In this document: piece by piece, positions 1 through 10,901 of the stretch
Numbering within the stretch: position 1 is the stretch's first letter
Layout of the letters: every line of letters begins with the position of its first letter
Source of the DNA: Vandiemenella viatica
Taxonomy: Eukaryota; Arthropoda; Insecta; Orthoptera; Morabidae
Reading direction: 5' to 3'
Assembly (NCBI GenBank): GCA_031002005.1
Contig: JARYHS010013630.1
Coordinates: 32,699,504-32,763,503 of the forward strand
DNA: 64,000 nucleotides
Notes under the pieces: model-generated
The model's input: only the letters and a program-made list of their open reading frames with translations
The model's database searches: none
What the model was told of the DNA's origin: nothing
Position numbers and translations under genes: made by a program

Positions 1-545
1 AAAGGGATTAATGGAGGCATTAGAGATGGTCCAAAGAAGAGCCGCCCGATTCGTGACAGGTATATATAGTTGGAGGGAAAGTGTAAGTGCCATGTTGAAG
101 GAGTTAGATTGGGAAGACCTGGAGCACCGAAGGCGTTGCTCTCGATGGAAGCTAATTGAAAAATTCACAACTGACGTATTATGGAATTACAGCAAACAAA
201 TATTGCTACCAGCAACATTCATATCTCGGAATGACCGCGAAAATAAGATAAGAGAAATCCGGGCCAGAACCGATTCATTTCTCTACTCATTTTTTCCAAG
301 AGCGATTAGGGAGTGGAATAGAAAGGATTTACCGGGCGAGTAAACACAAAATTGGACAGGAGTAGCTTCCGATAAAGCACTCCGGCCATCCTGATCTGAG
401 TTTTCCATGGTTTCCCTAGATTGCTCCAGGCGAATGCTGGGATGGTTCCTCACAATAGCCCATGGGCGCCACCTGCTATATCCCGTATATCCCTTCCAAA
501 CCATTACCTTTCCTGATAGGTGCAATGCACCCTCCGCCAAACACT
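1..545 (+). mobile_element. 3' end of a CR1/Jockey-like non-LTR retrotransposon (LINE-A, copy 1)
   Basis: The open frame at 11-343 encodes the C-terminal tail of a LINE polymerase protein, after the reverse transcriptase. It ends in the typical REWNRKDLP block followed by a stop. The same protein end and the same DNA reappear at about 6080-6420 in LINE-A copy 2. The 3' untranslated part (344-545) contains the block around 390-450 (CCATGGTTTCCC, then CTCCAGGCGAATGCTGGGATG) that is also the body of the tRNA-derived SINEs in this window, in the same sense. The copy enters the window already truncated at its 5' side, and its 3' end is AT-rich with short GTAATA-type repeats. The element is certain; the clade name (CR1/L2 group rather than Jockey) rests on copy 2. 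Confidence 0.85.
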
Positions 546-911
546 TTTAGTGAATCGCGGAGTAATTGTAATAGTAATAACAGGACTATTATCCTTAATA
601 TCAGAGATAATCTTATGTTTTGTTGACAAAATTTGTATTCATTCAATAAAATCCCAGCAGTGATATACTATTTTTTAAAGGAGGGGGCAATATTTGATAA
701 ACAAACAAAATGTGCATATGAAGAATATTATGAAATGCAACAGAATAATATGCCAACTATGCACAATGATGTGAGATCATCTGTGAAGTTCACTCTTTAC
801 AGCATTTCACATGTGTACTTGCATCCGCTTTACATTTGCATCCTGCAAATGCTTATACCACTTCATTTTTACAAGATATGTACGTAAAAGAGACAAAAAT
901 AAACATGTTAA

Positions 912-1445
912 CACGTTTGTCACCCAGCGTGATTCGGCCGAGTTTCTCACCAGGCCTAAATCCTCAGAAAATCCTATGCGCAAAAATAATAGAAATAATA
1001 CAAGGAATGTATTACAAAATTTACAGATTCGTAGGAACCAGCAGGGCAAGCCTATAAGAAAGATGTGCACCATATGTTACCAGATGAAGAGGCGAACTGC
1101 TAAACCCCAAGAAACGAAAAAAGTGTAAAACCTACAATCTATTGTTCCAACTGTCCAAAATCACCTCAAATGTGTTTAGAATGTTTTAAAAAACACCATG
1201 CGACATAGTATAATGGTAAATATTATCATAAATATCAATTATTAAAAAGTATAGTATCATGTTTATATTTTTAGTATTTTTATGTTGTATACGCTATATT
1301 TATATTTCAGTTCTTATTCCATAAATTCCTTTTAAAAATCCTATTTACTTGAACATGAAGAGTGTCACCCATATTTGGGTGACAGGGCCCCCCTGGAAGC
1401 ATGCATACCTGTCACCCAGATATGGGTGACGTGGTGACGAACATG
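912..1445 (+). mobile_element. piggyBac-type internal-deletion derivative with TTAA flanks
   Basis: The segment is bounded by TTAA on both sides (908-911 and 1446-1449), the target duplication of piggyBac transposons. It begins CACGTTTGTCACCC, and the reverse complement of its right end begins CATGTTCGTCACCACG, an imperfect terminal inverted repeat. Near the right end two short palindromes of GTCACCC-nnn-GGGTGAC type (about 1363-1383 and 1410-1430) form subterminal repeats. Inside, almost all of the transposase is missing and only its C-terminal cysteine-rich end is left. This is a non-autonomous deletion product. The host strand of the neighbouring Pellino gene is the opposite one. Confidence 0.75.
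928..1207 (+). pseudogene. piggyBac transposase C-terminal cysteine-rich domain (remnant)
   Basis: The frame starting near 928 reads a basic, asparagine-rich linker and then RKMCTICYQMKRRTAK. After a one-base frame change near 1122-1135 it continues TIYCSNCPKSPQMCLECFK and HHAT, then a stop at about 1207. The spacing CxxC...CxxC...CxxCF with a terminal histidine pair is the zinc-binding C-terminal domain of PGBD/piggyBac transposases, which helps bind the transposon ends. The catalytic DDD core is absent, so no active protein can be made. The remnant abuts the left inverted repeat, which fits an internal deletion between that repeat and the last part of the gene. Confidence 0.7.
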
Positions 1446-1449
1446 TTAA

Positions 1450-2510
1450 GTTATCAAAACATTTTACTGCCAAGTTTATGACAATAAAGCAATTTTAATA
1501 TTTGCAAGACAGTAACAAAACTCATGCACATTTGTGGACACTAGTACAAAAGTATGTACTGAGGTTAGTTTTTGTTTCTACTGCCTTTTATTGAATGGTG
1601 CAGTTAAGATTTCAGTTACACGGGTTTGAGCTAACTGCAGAGAACACAAATGAGATACAAAAGAGTGCGCTGTTTTAATATAAAAAAATCCTGAAAGAAT
1701 TTAAAGTTGAAATTCATAGGCAGTCACAGGAAAAGGGGAAAAATGGGCGTGTAGAGAATTATTTCCAAAGCAAGCATTCCATCAGAATCAAACTTAAATT
1801 GTACTTTCATTGTTCTATTATTAGAAATATACTTTATACAACACCAAAAATTCCATTACATACATGAACTAATTTTATATATCATACTGCATTACTACAA
1901 GCTGTATTATCACCAAAATTGTGTGTGTGCGTGTTTTTTTTAATGCTCAGGTAATTTCAGTTCAAACTTACCAGTGTTTTTATTCAGCAATTTCCAGGTT
2001 AAATTAAAGAGAAGGCAAGTTTTATTTTTTTTTCCAGCCTTAACAACCCCGTTGCAAAGTTGCCATGTGGGATCAATAATGAAGGCAAGTAGCTTTAGTT
2101 TCAGAAAAGTCTAATTATATATTAAAGATCAACAATCTCTTACTCAAATTGATTAGTTTAGACAGACAACTGACAAGAAAAAAAATCACTATATTTTCAG
2201 GATATGCTGCATTGTTTAATTTATAATCTAAGGGAATACAACTTGCAGAGCAATAATGTTAAATTAACACACTACTGAACATACACTGAAGAAAATATGG
2301 TTTCTTACCCTCAGGGAAAAAGGGATTAACGGAGTACGATTTTCTTTATATCATAACACAGTTTGAATCGGTTGAGGTAGTTATAATGCTTCACAGAAAA
2401 CAGAAACTAGTATTGTTAAATCTATCCAGTTATTTCTTTTAGACAAATTTCTTTTGAATTTCTGGAGAAAAAAAAAAGGTCAGTTAAAATTATCTGACTT
2501 CGATTTTTTT
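1450..2510. other. AT-rich stretch without recognisable gene
   Basis: No coding frame, RNA gene or inverted repeat could be supported here. The stretch is AT-rich with homopolymer runs, like the introns elsewhere in the window. It separates the piggyBac remnant from LINE-A copy 2. The missing 3' exons of the Pellino gene were looked for here on the minus strand and not found. Confidence 0.5.
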
Positions 2511-2648
2511 TTTTCAGCTTCAGCAGCTGTTACGCGCAGACGCTGACTTTTGTGTTTAATTTGAAGTGTGCAAGTAGCTTTTGTTTTTATCCTTGAATTT
2601 CTTGTGTAGGTAGTCGGTCAGTTGAGCTTCAGCAGCCGCTAGTACGAG

Positions 2649-3607
2649 TTGCCGATTTTTGTGTTTGTAGTTCCCTTTTTGGCTGTTTCAGGTGACATGG
2701 CTTGTGCAATGTGTTCCAGTAGGCGTCCAGCTCTCGAAGAGATTCTTAATACCATGGCATCTCTCCAAGCGCAGGTATGGAGCATCCTAGCCGAGGAGCG
2801 GCAGTGCGTCGAAGAAATTTCACAGTCAACTGCAGTAGAACCGGCAAGTTTGGATTTTCAAGTACCTGTTGCAGAAAACCGTCTGGCATCGTGTGGGTCG
2901 GAGATAGGCGTCGAAATTCCCAATTAACCGATGGGAAAATGATATCTTGCCACTAAGTAATGAGTTTTCCGTGTTACTGAAAGATTCAAGTGCGAATGGC
3001 CCAGAAACACAGCAGGGAAGATTTGTTCACAGACCCCGAGCGATGCCAGGAAAAGGTTTACTGGTCATTGACAGCTCCAACGTCCGATGTCTGGAGAAAC
3101 CACTACGGGAACTAGCCACGATGAATGGTGCAGACCCTCATACTATCATTCATTCTGTTTGTCTTCCAGGAGCAACCGTACCACGTGTCATGGAGGCCAT
3201 TCCAAAAGCAATTAAAGAATCAAACTGCCGTCAGTTAAGAGCTGTGCACGTCGGTACTAATTACTAATGTCGTGTTTCTGTTGCAGATATAGTTAAATCC
3301 ATGGACAAGTTAGGCTAGAAAGTGTATGAAGTCGTGAAGGAAAATTCGGTTTCATTGCAGTTCTCCATTTATAGTGTTGTGCCACGCATAAATTATGGAG
3401 AGGCTGTATGGTGGAAGATTTTTAATTTGAATTGTAGTTTGCAGGAGCTGTGTCGCAGAAACAACTAGGGCATTGATGACCGATGATAGCTGCCAGCTGG
3501 GACGCATCTGACAGGTCGGGCATCCACTACACACCGAGAATGGTGACGAAGGTGGCTGGTAAAATATGGAACCGTCTTGATATGATTATTTTTTAGGAAC
3601 ACCGTGA
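2649..3607 (+). pseudogene. LINE-A ORF1 with SGNH-hydrolase (esterase-like) domain, broken
   Basis: The first part (from the ATG near 2697) encodes an acidic, probably coiled-coil region (ALEEILNTMASLQAQ). After a stop near 2925 the frame 2947-3267 shows an SGNH-hydrolase plan: LLVIDSSNVR in place of the GDS block, then a block ending VHVGTN, which is the usual GxND-like position. After further breaks, 3505-3545 reads SGIHYTPR, matching the DxxH catalytic block near the end of such domains. ORF1 proteins of CR1-type LINEs bind RNA and can carry this esterase fold. The frame ends just after the T TTT TTA heptamer at 3589-3595. Multiple stops make this a pseudogene. Confidence 0.7.
3589..3595 (+). 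promoter_or_regulatory. Predicted -1 ribosomal frameshift heptamer T TTT TTA (LINE-A copy 2)
   Basis: TTTTTTA lies at the ORF1/ORF2 junction. In the ancestral ORF1 phase, read from the homologous copy at 14821, the codons are TTT TTA GGA ACA CCG and then a stop. The -1 phase starting at 3595 stays open to 4062 and leads into the endonuclease. In this copy a one-base deletion just upstream disturbs the original ORF1 phase. The functional role is inferred. Confidence 0.5.
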
Positions 3608-6412
3608 GGCCCGAGGATGCTTCAGTTCATCGAAGAGGATGTGCTGATAACCTCGACGTTGGTTCTGGTAGTGTTGGCACGAATAATTTTAATATTGCAG
3701 CTCCAAATACTTCACCCATTTCCCGTCAGAATGTGAATATGAAAAGTGCGAAATTAGACTCCACACATAACAATACGAAGCAGCTAAGGATAATGGTCCT
3801 AAATTGTCGAAGTATTAGAGGGAAAGTAGCAGATTTTCACGTCGCAGTTGCGACTAATTATGTCGATATAATACTAGGAACCGAGAGCTGGTTGATGCCA
3901 GAGGTTGAATCTAGCGAAGTATTTGGACCTCATTCCAATGTTTTTCGGAAAGACATAACTGTCTCAATAGGTGAGGGTGTGTTCGTGGCCGTAAACAAAA
4001 CCGTTAATTGCTCTGTCGTAACTGAAACGGAAATTTTTTGTGAATTAATTGGGTCAAGGTAAAAATTTAAAGTTCATAATCAGGTCATTTTATTGACCTC
4101 TGGATTCTGATTTGGATAATGCGGAATACTTCAGAGTGTCGCTCAATAATATACACAAAAAATTTCAGGGACATATATTGATCCGTGAATGGTGACTTTG
4201 ATCTACCGTCGGTTAAGTGCGACACACGCACGTTCAGGTTGGGCGGAAGAGATAGGTTAATAATCGAAATGTTACTAGAATCATTTACAGAAAGATTCTG
4301 ATATTGTAGATACAGTTTGTATAGAAGATGGTACAAGTGATCACAAGGTGGTTGTGGTAACTTTAAAATCTAATCTGAATTTGAAGCATGACAAAGACAA
4401 ACTCGTATATTGCATCGACAAGGCTAACGATGTGGGAATGGTTGATCACATGGCGAAAAATTTTGAAACGTACACGCTAAATACAAATGTTGAAGAACTT
4501 TGGTTTAATTTAAAAGAAATAATATGGACCGGTTTAAATCAATATGTTCCTAAGAAGTCTATTAAGGTTAGTAAGAATTTCCCTTGGTTCGATAGTGAAG
4601 TGAAACGTTTGCTCAGGAGGTAAAGGAGTTTAACATGCCATGGTGAAGAAATCGGGGGACTGATCTAATCGCGCTGAATTAGTCCAGTTGCGAGCGGAAG
4701 TGCGTAAGGCAATGCATGATGCATTTAAAGCATTCCAAGCCAGGAATTTATCCGAAGATCTGATTACTGATCCAAAAAAGTTCTGGTCGTATGTCGAAGT
4801 AAGAAGAGGCTCTCGTAAGGTTATGCAGTCTTGATTAAGGAAAATTGGTAATTATCGGAAACAAGGAGAAATTTTGAATAATGTATTTAAAAAAATATTA
4901 ACGACAGAAAACTCAGATGAAATTCAGATATTTAACAATAGTACCGACAAAATATGAATGATCTCGTTCTTGATGTCATGGGAATAACTAAACTGCTTAT
5001 GAATGTAAAAACCAATAAAGCTCCCGGACTAGACGGTATTCCTACAAGATTCTACTCTAGATACGCAAAGGAAATTGCGCTGTATTTGATGAAATTATAT
5101 ACTGCCTCCCTGGATCGACGAAAAATACCAGCCGAATGGAAGACCACTATCGTAAGTCCAGTGTTTAAAAATGGGAATGTTAATGATCCTCAAAATTATA
5201 GGCCGATTTCATTAACCTCAATATTTTTGAGGATTTTAGAACATATCATCTATTGAAATGTCATGTGGTTTTTGGATGAAGGTGAGCTTTTAAACCCAAA
5301 TCAACAAGGCTTCAGAAAAGGCTGATGCTGCGAAACACAACTTGCACTTCTAATTCATGACTTGTGCCGTATTATAGATGAGCAATCCCAGGTTGATTTA
5401 GTTCTATTAGATTTTAAAAAAGCTTTCACACTGTGCCTCACACTAGGTTACTTATGAAACTTCGTGGTTGCGGCATATCTAGACAAATATGTGACTGGAT
5501 TGCAGACTTTCTGAAGGGCAGAACACAGTGTGTAGTTCTCGACGGTGAGCTTTCATTACTTACTAAGGTGAGGTCCGGGGTACGCCACGGAAGTGTGATA
5601 GGGCCTCTGTTGTTTCTCATATACATTAATGATTTGTGCTCCATAATAAGGGGGATGAAAAGATTATTTGCCGATGATGCTATAATTTATCGTGAAATCA
5701 AAACCCAGGACAACTGTGCTTTGTTACAAGGCGATATTATGATAATAATTGCATTGTGTAAAGACTGGCAGTTGGAGTTAAATGCTAAAAAGTTCCAAGT
5801 CATGCATGTAAGTTAAAAGGTGTCATCATTTAGCACTGAAAATACAATTGATGGTACTGTCCTTAGAACGGTAGTTTTCGCTAAATACCTAGGGGTAACA
5901 ATTCGTAGTAATTTGTCATGGAATGAGCATATCGAGAACGTAATTGGGATAGCAAATCATATGCTCCGATTTTTAGGTCATGATTTAAAACAATGGACTC
6001 TGGAAGTTAAACCGATTGCATATGAGTCACTAGTGCATCCTCACTTAGAATATTGTTATTTTGTAAGGGGTCCCCATCGAAATGGATTAATAGAGGCATT
6101 AGAGAAGGTCCAAAAAAAGAGTCGCCTGATTCGTGACAGGTATATATAGTTGGAGGGAAAGCGTAAGTGCGATGTTGAAGGAGTTAGGTTGGGAAGACCT
6201 GGAACACCGAAGGCATTGCTCTTGATAGAAACTAATTGAAAAATTCACGACTGACGTATTATGGAATGACAGCAAACAAATATTGCTACCAGCAACATTC
6301 ATATCTCGGAATGACCACGAAAATAAGATAAGAGAAATCAGGGCCAGAACCGATTCATTTCTGTACTCATTTTTCCCACAAGCAATTAGGGAATGGAATA
6401 GATAGGATTTAC
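3595..6412 (+). pseudogene. LINE-A ORF2: endonuclease plus reverse transcriptase, broken
   Basis: The 3595-4062 part contains the start of an AP-like endonuclease (LRIMVLNCRSIRGK, then ILGTESWL). Endonuclease remnants continue to about 4620. The reverse transcriptase follows: NKAPGLDGIPTRFY and NYRPISLTSIF near 5010-5220, the degraded motif A VLLDFKKAF near 5400-5425, RHGSVIGPLLFLIYIND near 5590 (motif B), and the catalytic LFADDAIIY near 5665 (motif C). The thumb/C-terminal tail runs to about 6410. At least five stops or frameshifts separate the blocks. The product would nick target DNA and copy the element RNA at the nick. A homologous copy lies at 14.8-16.6 kb. Confidence 0.85.
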
Positions 6413-6529
6413 CGGGCGAGTAAACTTAAAATCCGACAGGAATAGCTTTCAATAAAGCACTCCAGCCATCCTGATCTGGGTTTTCCATGGTTTTTCCCGG
6501 ATCACTCCAGGCGACTGCTGGTATATCAA

Positions 6530-7040
6530 TAATTTGTTTATTCTTGGGTTTGGAAGAAATGTAGGCAGCATTTTGGTTTCTCCAGTAAAATATGTAAAAA
6601 CTGACAAATGCCTTTTGTGACTGCAACGATTTATTTTAAAAGATAACTGATTATTTTTCAATGACTCCCTCCAACTTGAGCTATAGTTTATTGGAATTTT
6701 TCAAGGAGGTGCCCCAGAAAAAAAAATCTTGTTAACACCTTAGTGTACCATATATTTTAAGTTAAATTTATAATTTTATACAGGAATTTTAAGAATGCAG
6801 GCAGTAATTTCCTCGTCCCCCTCCAAATTGTGGTAATGAAGTAGTGTTTAAGTACAGTTACTGCAGGCACAATGTTAATGTATAGAAATAAATAACCTGA
6901 ACATAGAAATGAAGTCTTTATGTAAAAACAATTACTCTGCATTTACCTATCTTTTTTCTTCATCTAATTCATTCTTATCTGATTTGATATTCCATTTTTT
7001 ATCTATTTACCAAACCATTTTTTAAAAAGGTTTTAATACT
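6530..7040. other. Intergenic or intronic sequence downstream of the last visible Pellino exon
   Basis: AT-rich sequence without a convincing coding frame. It lies just 3' (minus strand) of the exon ending at 7044, so it is probably the start of the next intron of that gene. I see no RING-type cysteine pattern on the minus strand here. Confidence 0.45.
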
Positions 7041-7043
7041 CAC

Positions 7044-7142
7044 AAGTGATTTCTCCAGTCCTTCGCGAGATCTCCACAACAGCACTGCTCCACATAAATC
7101 AATGAGAGACCCATCTTTCAGCATATTAGTTTCATCTGGCAA
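7044..7142 (-). CDS. Pellino-like E3 ubiquitin ligase, internal exon (end of FHA-like domain)
   Basis: This 99-bp minus-strand exon reads LPDETNMLKDGSLIDLCGAV then LLWRSREGLEKSL, 33 codons in phase 0. It matches the Pellino segment known as DGSLIDLCGATLLWR in family members, at the end of the FHA-like substrate-binding domain. A TTTTTAG acceptor precedes it and a GTGAGT donor follows. It joins in frame to the exon at 7225-7413 across an 82-bp intron. In the family the next exons carry the RING-like zinc-binding region that recruits E2 enzymes; these must lie below 7044 or outside the window. Both splice sites and the frame are intact, so it looks functional. Confidence 0.88.
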
Positions 7143-7224
7143 CTAAAAATAGATTATTATAAAGTGTGACAAAAAAGAAACTATATAGATGTCAATATAC
7201 ACAAGCAACTTGAGGAAAACTTAC

Positions 7225-7413
7225 AAATTTACCCCTTCTTTGAGACTTCCTCGATAATCGATGGGTGTATAATTTACCACAAATTGATACTTCCCTCCAA
7301 AAACCGGGCTTTGCTTCGCCCCCCCAGTATTCTCCAACTGGATGGCTGACCATGATGCCATTTGTGGTTAAGCCATCAATTTCTTTCCCATCTTGCCATT
7401 TGACTGCCTTCTC
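7225..7413 (-). CDS. Pellino-like E3 ubiquitin ligase, internal exon (FHA-like domain core)
   Basis: This 189-bp exon encodes 63 residues starting EKAVKWQDGKEIDGLTTNGI, then a variable loop, then KPGFWREVSICGKLY and KSQRRGKF. Pellino proteins have GEKAAKW, DGLTTNGVL, WRE(V/I)SVCG and RSAQQRGK in the same order, so the family call is firm. The acceptor is CTGCAG and the donor GTAAGT, both phase 0. Pellino binds phosphorylated IRAK/Pelle and ubiquitinates it in Toll and IL-1 signalling in the cytoplasm. The segment MVSHPVGEYWGGEAKPG and the replacement of the RSAQQRG-type block by RKSQRRG differ from the Pellino sequences I know, suggesting a paralogue. Confidence 0.92.
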
Positions 7414-8370
7414 CTGCAGGAACAACAAATTATTATTTTGTAAGAATAAATAAATGGTTTCATGAAATAATCAATCTAAAAAAAATCTGACTTGACTGGT
7501 AAAGAAAATTGATTTGATTTATTAATAACTGACAAATATATGACTACGCTTTTCTTTCTGCTTCTTCATTTAGAAAATGCGTAAACATGAATTTTCCAAG
7601 GTACAGCTACTACCATACGCATTTTCTAAACAATTTTATTGAATTGACAATAAAACTACAATAACTATTTAATTCTGTTTAGTAATACTTTGTAGCTCAT
7701 TCACAGCAGGCATTTAGAGCTAAGGAAGAGTAAAACCGTCAATGGCCTTTATGTCAGTACAATCACAGTTAAAGCCATTTCTGGAATTTGGATGGCTTGA
7801 CTGGAACTCAGCAAAAATTCAACCATCAAGCATAGTTAATATTTCCAAAGCAAACTTCAACTATAGTAAATATGTGGCAAACCCCCAATTTGTGATCCAG
7901 CAGACCATAATAGGCACATTACTGAAATGTGTGTACAGCGTGCCGAAAGTCCACCAAAAAATAAGATGATAATACACCAGCAACATGAATGATACAACTA
8001 AAATAACAGCTGACAACATTATCATTCACAAAAAAAACTGAAGAGTATTTTTACTTTCCTTCTGATGCAGTTCTTAAATTTGTTATACAAAATTCTGTTC
8101 CCACTGGCAATTTTCAATCAAGTTCAAAAAAGAAATTCTCACACCAGATCTAGCCCAAAATAACTTCCATTTCTTCTCTACACTGAAACATTTGAAAATA
8201 ATGGAATTATTTCTAAGCAAATGGGATCAATATAAGTGACAATCTAGCACACAAATAGCATAAAATAATTGTAAAGGAACAAACAGCAAATAGTAGAAGC
8301 ATATATCTAAATTGCAAACATAATGAATTGCAATCTCATTCACATTTAGGAAATCACTTAATTGGCTGGG
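7414..8370. other. Intron sequence without recognisable feature
   Basis: This is the 3' part of the roughly 19-kb Pellino intron between 7414 and 26488. It is AT-rich. The forward frames here lack any family similarity I can recognise. Confidence 0.45.
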
Positions 8371-10790
8371 GATATGCTCTTAAGGGATACTTTTGCATCA
8401 TGTGGTGGATTGTTTTGAATTCTGCTCCACAGTCACATTCCATATGAATCTGCACATTTGCCTCTAATTCTATTTAGACTAGTCCACATTCTTATAGATA
8501 GGCCAAAACCAGACAATCTTTCAGAGAAACATTGGAGATCTCTCGAGTGCATTGGTGACAATTCCTCCCATTCCTTTATCCAACAATGAGTGATATCAAG
8601 CTGATCTTCAATTTAGGTTTTGGTTGTTCCAACATATTATCAGCCCAGTTGAGAAAAGGCTGAGAACTGGCAGTTAGAGAGAGCACTGGTTTTTATTGTT
8701 CCAGATATCATCCATGTTGTTTTGTACTGCTCAACAATTTTCTGTGAATGAGTGCTACTGAGCCGTAAAGAGCAGCAGTATTCAGCTGCAGAATAAATCA
8801 GTCCCAAAGCAAATGAGTTTAGACTGATGAACCCCCTATAGAGCCACACAACTTTTTTACGAGGTTATTCCAGGTGCCGACTGTCGCAGTTAGTTTATTA
8901 GGTGATGTTTGTTGCTCAGAGTTTTATTCGAAGAGACTCCTACATTCTGTACTTTGGATATTTATTATGGTTTAACACCTTGTCACTGAAATTAATTTAT
9001 AGCTCCTGTTAGAGAGTTTAATGTTAAGGTGATAGCCAGTAACCTCAGTCTTTGTTACCGATGAAAATATTTGTAAGAATGCCCTGGGCTTCCTCCATAT
9101 CCTTGTGCTACTTGGCCAGTACCCTATCAGTATATCCAAATTTAAGTGACAATATTGTGGGCACATCAGCAAGGAACAGCTGAAGAACAAGGCAGTTAGT
9201 ACTGAGCATTCAAGAAGTCCACTGTTTAATTTCAATTGTCTGTTTTTTTTGGCACCCATAACTACCAAAATTTTCTGTTGCTTAGCATAGCAGCAATAAA
9301 GTTTGCCATTTTTTGGCATTGATTCATGTAGAGAAACTTACAAATTAATTTTTGCCTTCAGACTGTTAGATGTTATAAGTTATTACTGGGAACCAGTCTC
9401 TACGTAAGTTATTAACAAAAGGACTAGGTCAGTACAGCTACTTTATGTTTCACCCAAGACTTTTTCTGAATATAGCTCTATATTTAGTCATTTATAGACT
9501 ACACCTAAGAGGGGTGAGATCTTTGTGGGTTCATTAGGATTTAATTTGGCAATACTTTTTGATCTTTCGATTTGCAGCAGTATTTGGTAAGCTTTATACT
9601 TGTAAGCCATGCTTTTAATACTTTCTCACAGTCCCATAGAAAATCTGGGCAAATACAATCATAAGCTGAAGCTTTCTCCAGGTTCATCTTGTTTATGCAG
9701 TCATAAACTGTGAAAGGTGAGGACCTTACTCATAGAGCGCTCTAGTCTAGAAGTGTTGAATATATGGAAAGCTATAGTATTGGGCGAGACAAGAGGCTTC
9801 TCCTGAATAAGTTTATTTCCACGTCCTAGCTTATGTAATAAGAAACATACATTCCAACTAGATCTACTGAAGTTAAAATGCTCAACTATCTCCTCCCATA
9901 TCAATCACCTGGTTACATTCAGGCTGTTTACTGTGCATATTTCTGTCACCACTTTCAAGGAGCTGTTTTCCACATTCTAGCCAAGGATTTTCCCTTTTAC
10001 ATAGTGGAAAAGGACATATTAGGGAAGGTTTCACTTCTGCAGGCTGGTGACTTAAATGTGCCATGATCTTTGGCATCAAAGATAAACTACATTGTTTTTC
10101 TCTGTCCAGCTGGTGAGGCAATATTAATTTTGGTCGGATGTATTTTATTTCCAATCTTGTGTCATGAGTACTGAAATCCCCAATATATATTCCTGCATGT
10201 AATGCTGGTTTCAGGATGTTCTGAGACCAGAAGACTGTGGGTGACATATATGCCTTATTAATCATCATTTTAATAATGATACTAAGGAAAAAGGAAATGG
10301 CTTTAGGCAAAATCAATAACAAAGGATAGGGAAAATGACTCACCACTCACCAAAGTTGAAGGCTGCAAAGTGAAAAACATATGTGACGAACAAAAACATA
10401 TACAATATTTCGGTTTAACACCATATTCCCGTGATAGGGAATGAGTCATATGGTTCAGGAGGTATGCACATCCTGATGCTTACCATATGAGTCATGTTGT
10501 AAACTTCGGAGTGTGCACATCTCATGAACCATATGACATGTTCCCTATCACATGAATAAGGCGTTAAATCGAAATACTGCATATGTTTCTGTTTTTCTAA
10601 TGTTTTTCACTCATCATCACCTTGTTATCAGTGGCCTAGAAGATGATATTGGCCGATAGTATGGACAACAGAGTGGAATTTTCTAGGTCATTCTGCATAG
10701 CTGTCTCATATGATTTGTGAAATGTAGCTCCAAATTTGAGGCTCAGCCATCGTTCATTTAAGATGAATGTGTCCTGAAGAAAAGGATAGC
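8370..10790 (-). pseudogene. Old non-LTR retrotransposon (LINE-C, copy 1), endonuclease and reverse transcriptase
   Basis: Reading the minus strand from 10790 downward, the fragments follow the order of a LINE ORF2. They are an endonuclease piece (LNERWLSLKFGATF), IYIGDFSTHDTRLE near 10200, SRSSWNVCFLLHKLGRGN near 9870, SAYDCIYPDFL near 9650, a reverse-transcriptase piece with KTEVTGYHLNIKLSNR near 9040, and ALGLIYSAAEYC near 8810. It ends near 8480 with RMWTSLNRIRGKC. I recognise the order and wording as a LINE family widespread in arthropods. Many frameshifts mark it as ancient. A foldback element (10369-10613) interrupts it. The protein tail missing here is seen in a second copy at 49445-49815. 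Confidence 0.75.
10369..10613. mobile_element. Foldback MITE (imperfect inverted repeat of about 110 bp per arm)
   Basis: The left arm (GTGAAAAACATATG... AATATTTCGGTTTAACACC ... GATAGGGAATGAGTCATATG) pairs with the right arm read on the other strand (GTGAAAAACATTAG... AGTATTTCGATTTAACGCC ... GATAGGGAACATGTCATATG). The arms meet around a short, less paired centre near 10480. There is no coding capacity. It is nested in LINE-C, so it is younger than that element. I could not assign a superfamily because no clear target duplication was found. Confidence 0.6.
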
Positions 10791-10901
10791 AAAATTATTT
10801 TATGCAATTGTTTTGTGTACTGATTGACATTTTCCTCTACTGACACTCTCAATGTTCAATGCAATTTGAATGCAAGGACTCAATTTTTTAGACTGTCAAT
10901 C

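Larger units (their letters stand above)
2515..6525 (+). mobile_element. Nearly full-length CR1/L2-like LINE (LINE-A, copy 2)
   Basis: About 4 kb carries a 5' untranslated region, an ORF1 with an SGNH-esterase-like domain, an AP-type endonuclease, a reverse transcriptase and a 3' tail. The 5' region contains two imperfect copies of CTTCAGCAGC...TTTTGTGTTT about 107 bp apart (2515-2565 and 2622-2670), which look like promoter-type 5'UTR repeats. The 3' part repeats the protein end and SINE-like block seen at 80-450. Several stops and small indels break both reading frames, so it is an old, inactive copy. An ORF1 with an SGNH hydrolase is known from the CR1 and L2 groups, hence the clade call. 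The target-site duplication was not identified. Confidence 0.85.

Noticed and set aside
283..540. Minus-strand open frame of about 85 codons
   Set aside because: It is the complement of the LINE-A 3'UTR and SINE-like block; no protein family.
9882..10346. Long minus-strand frame as a host gene
   Set aside because: Its IGDFSTHDT motif and order with downstream RT pieces show that it is a decayed LINE-C endonuclease.
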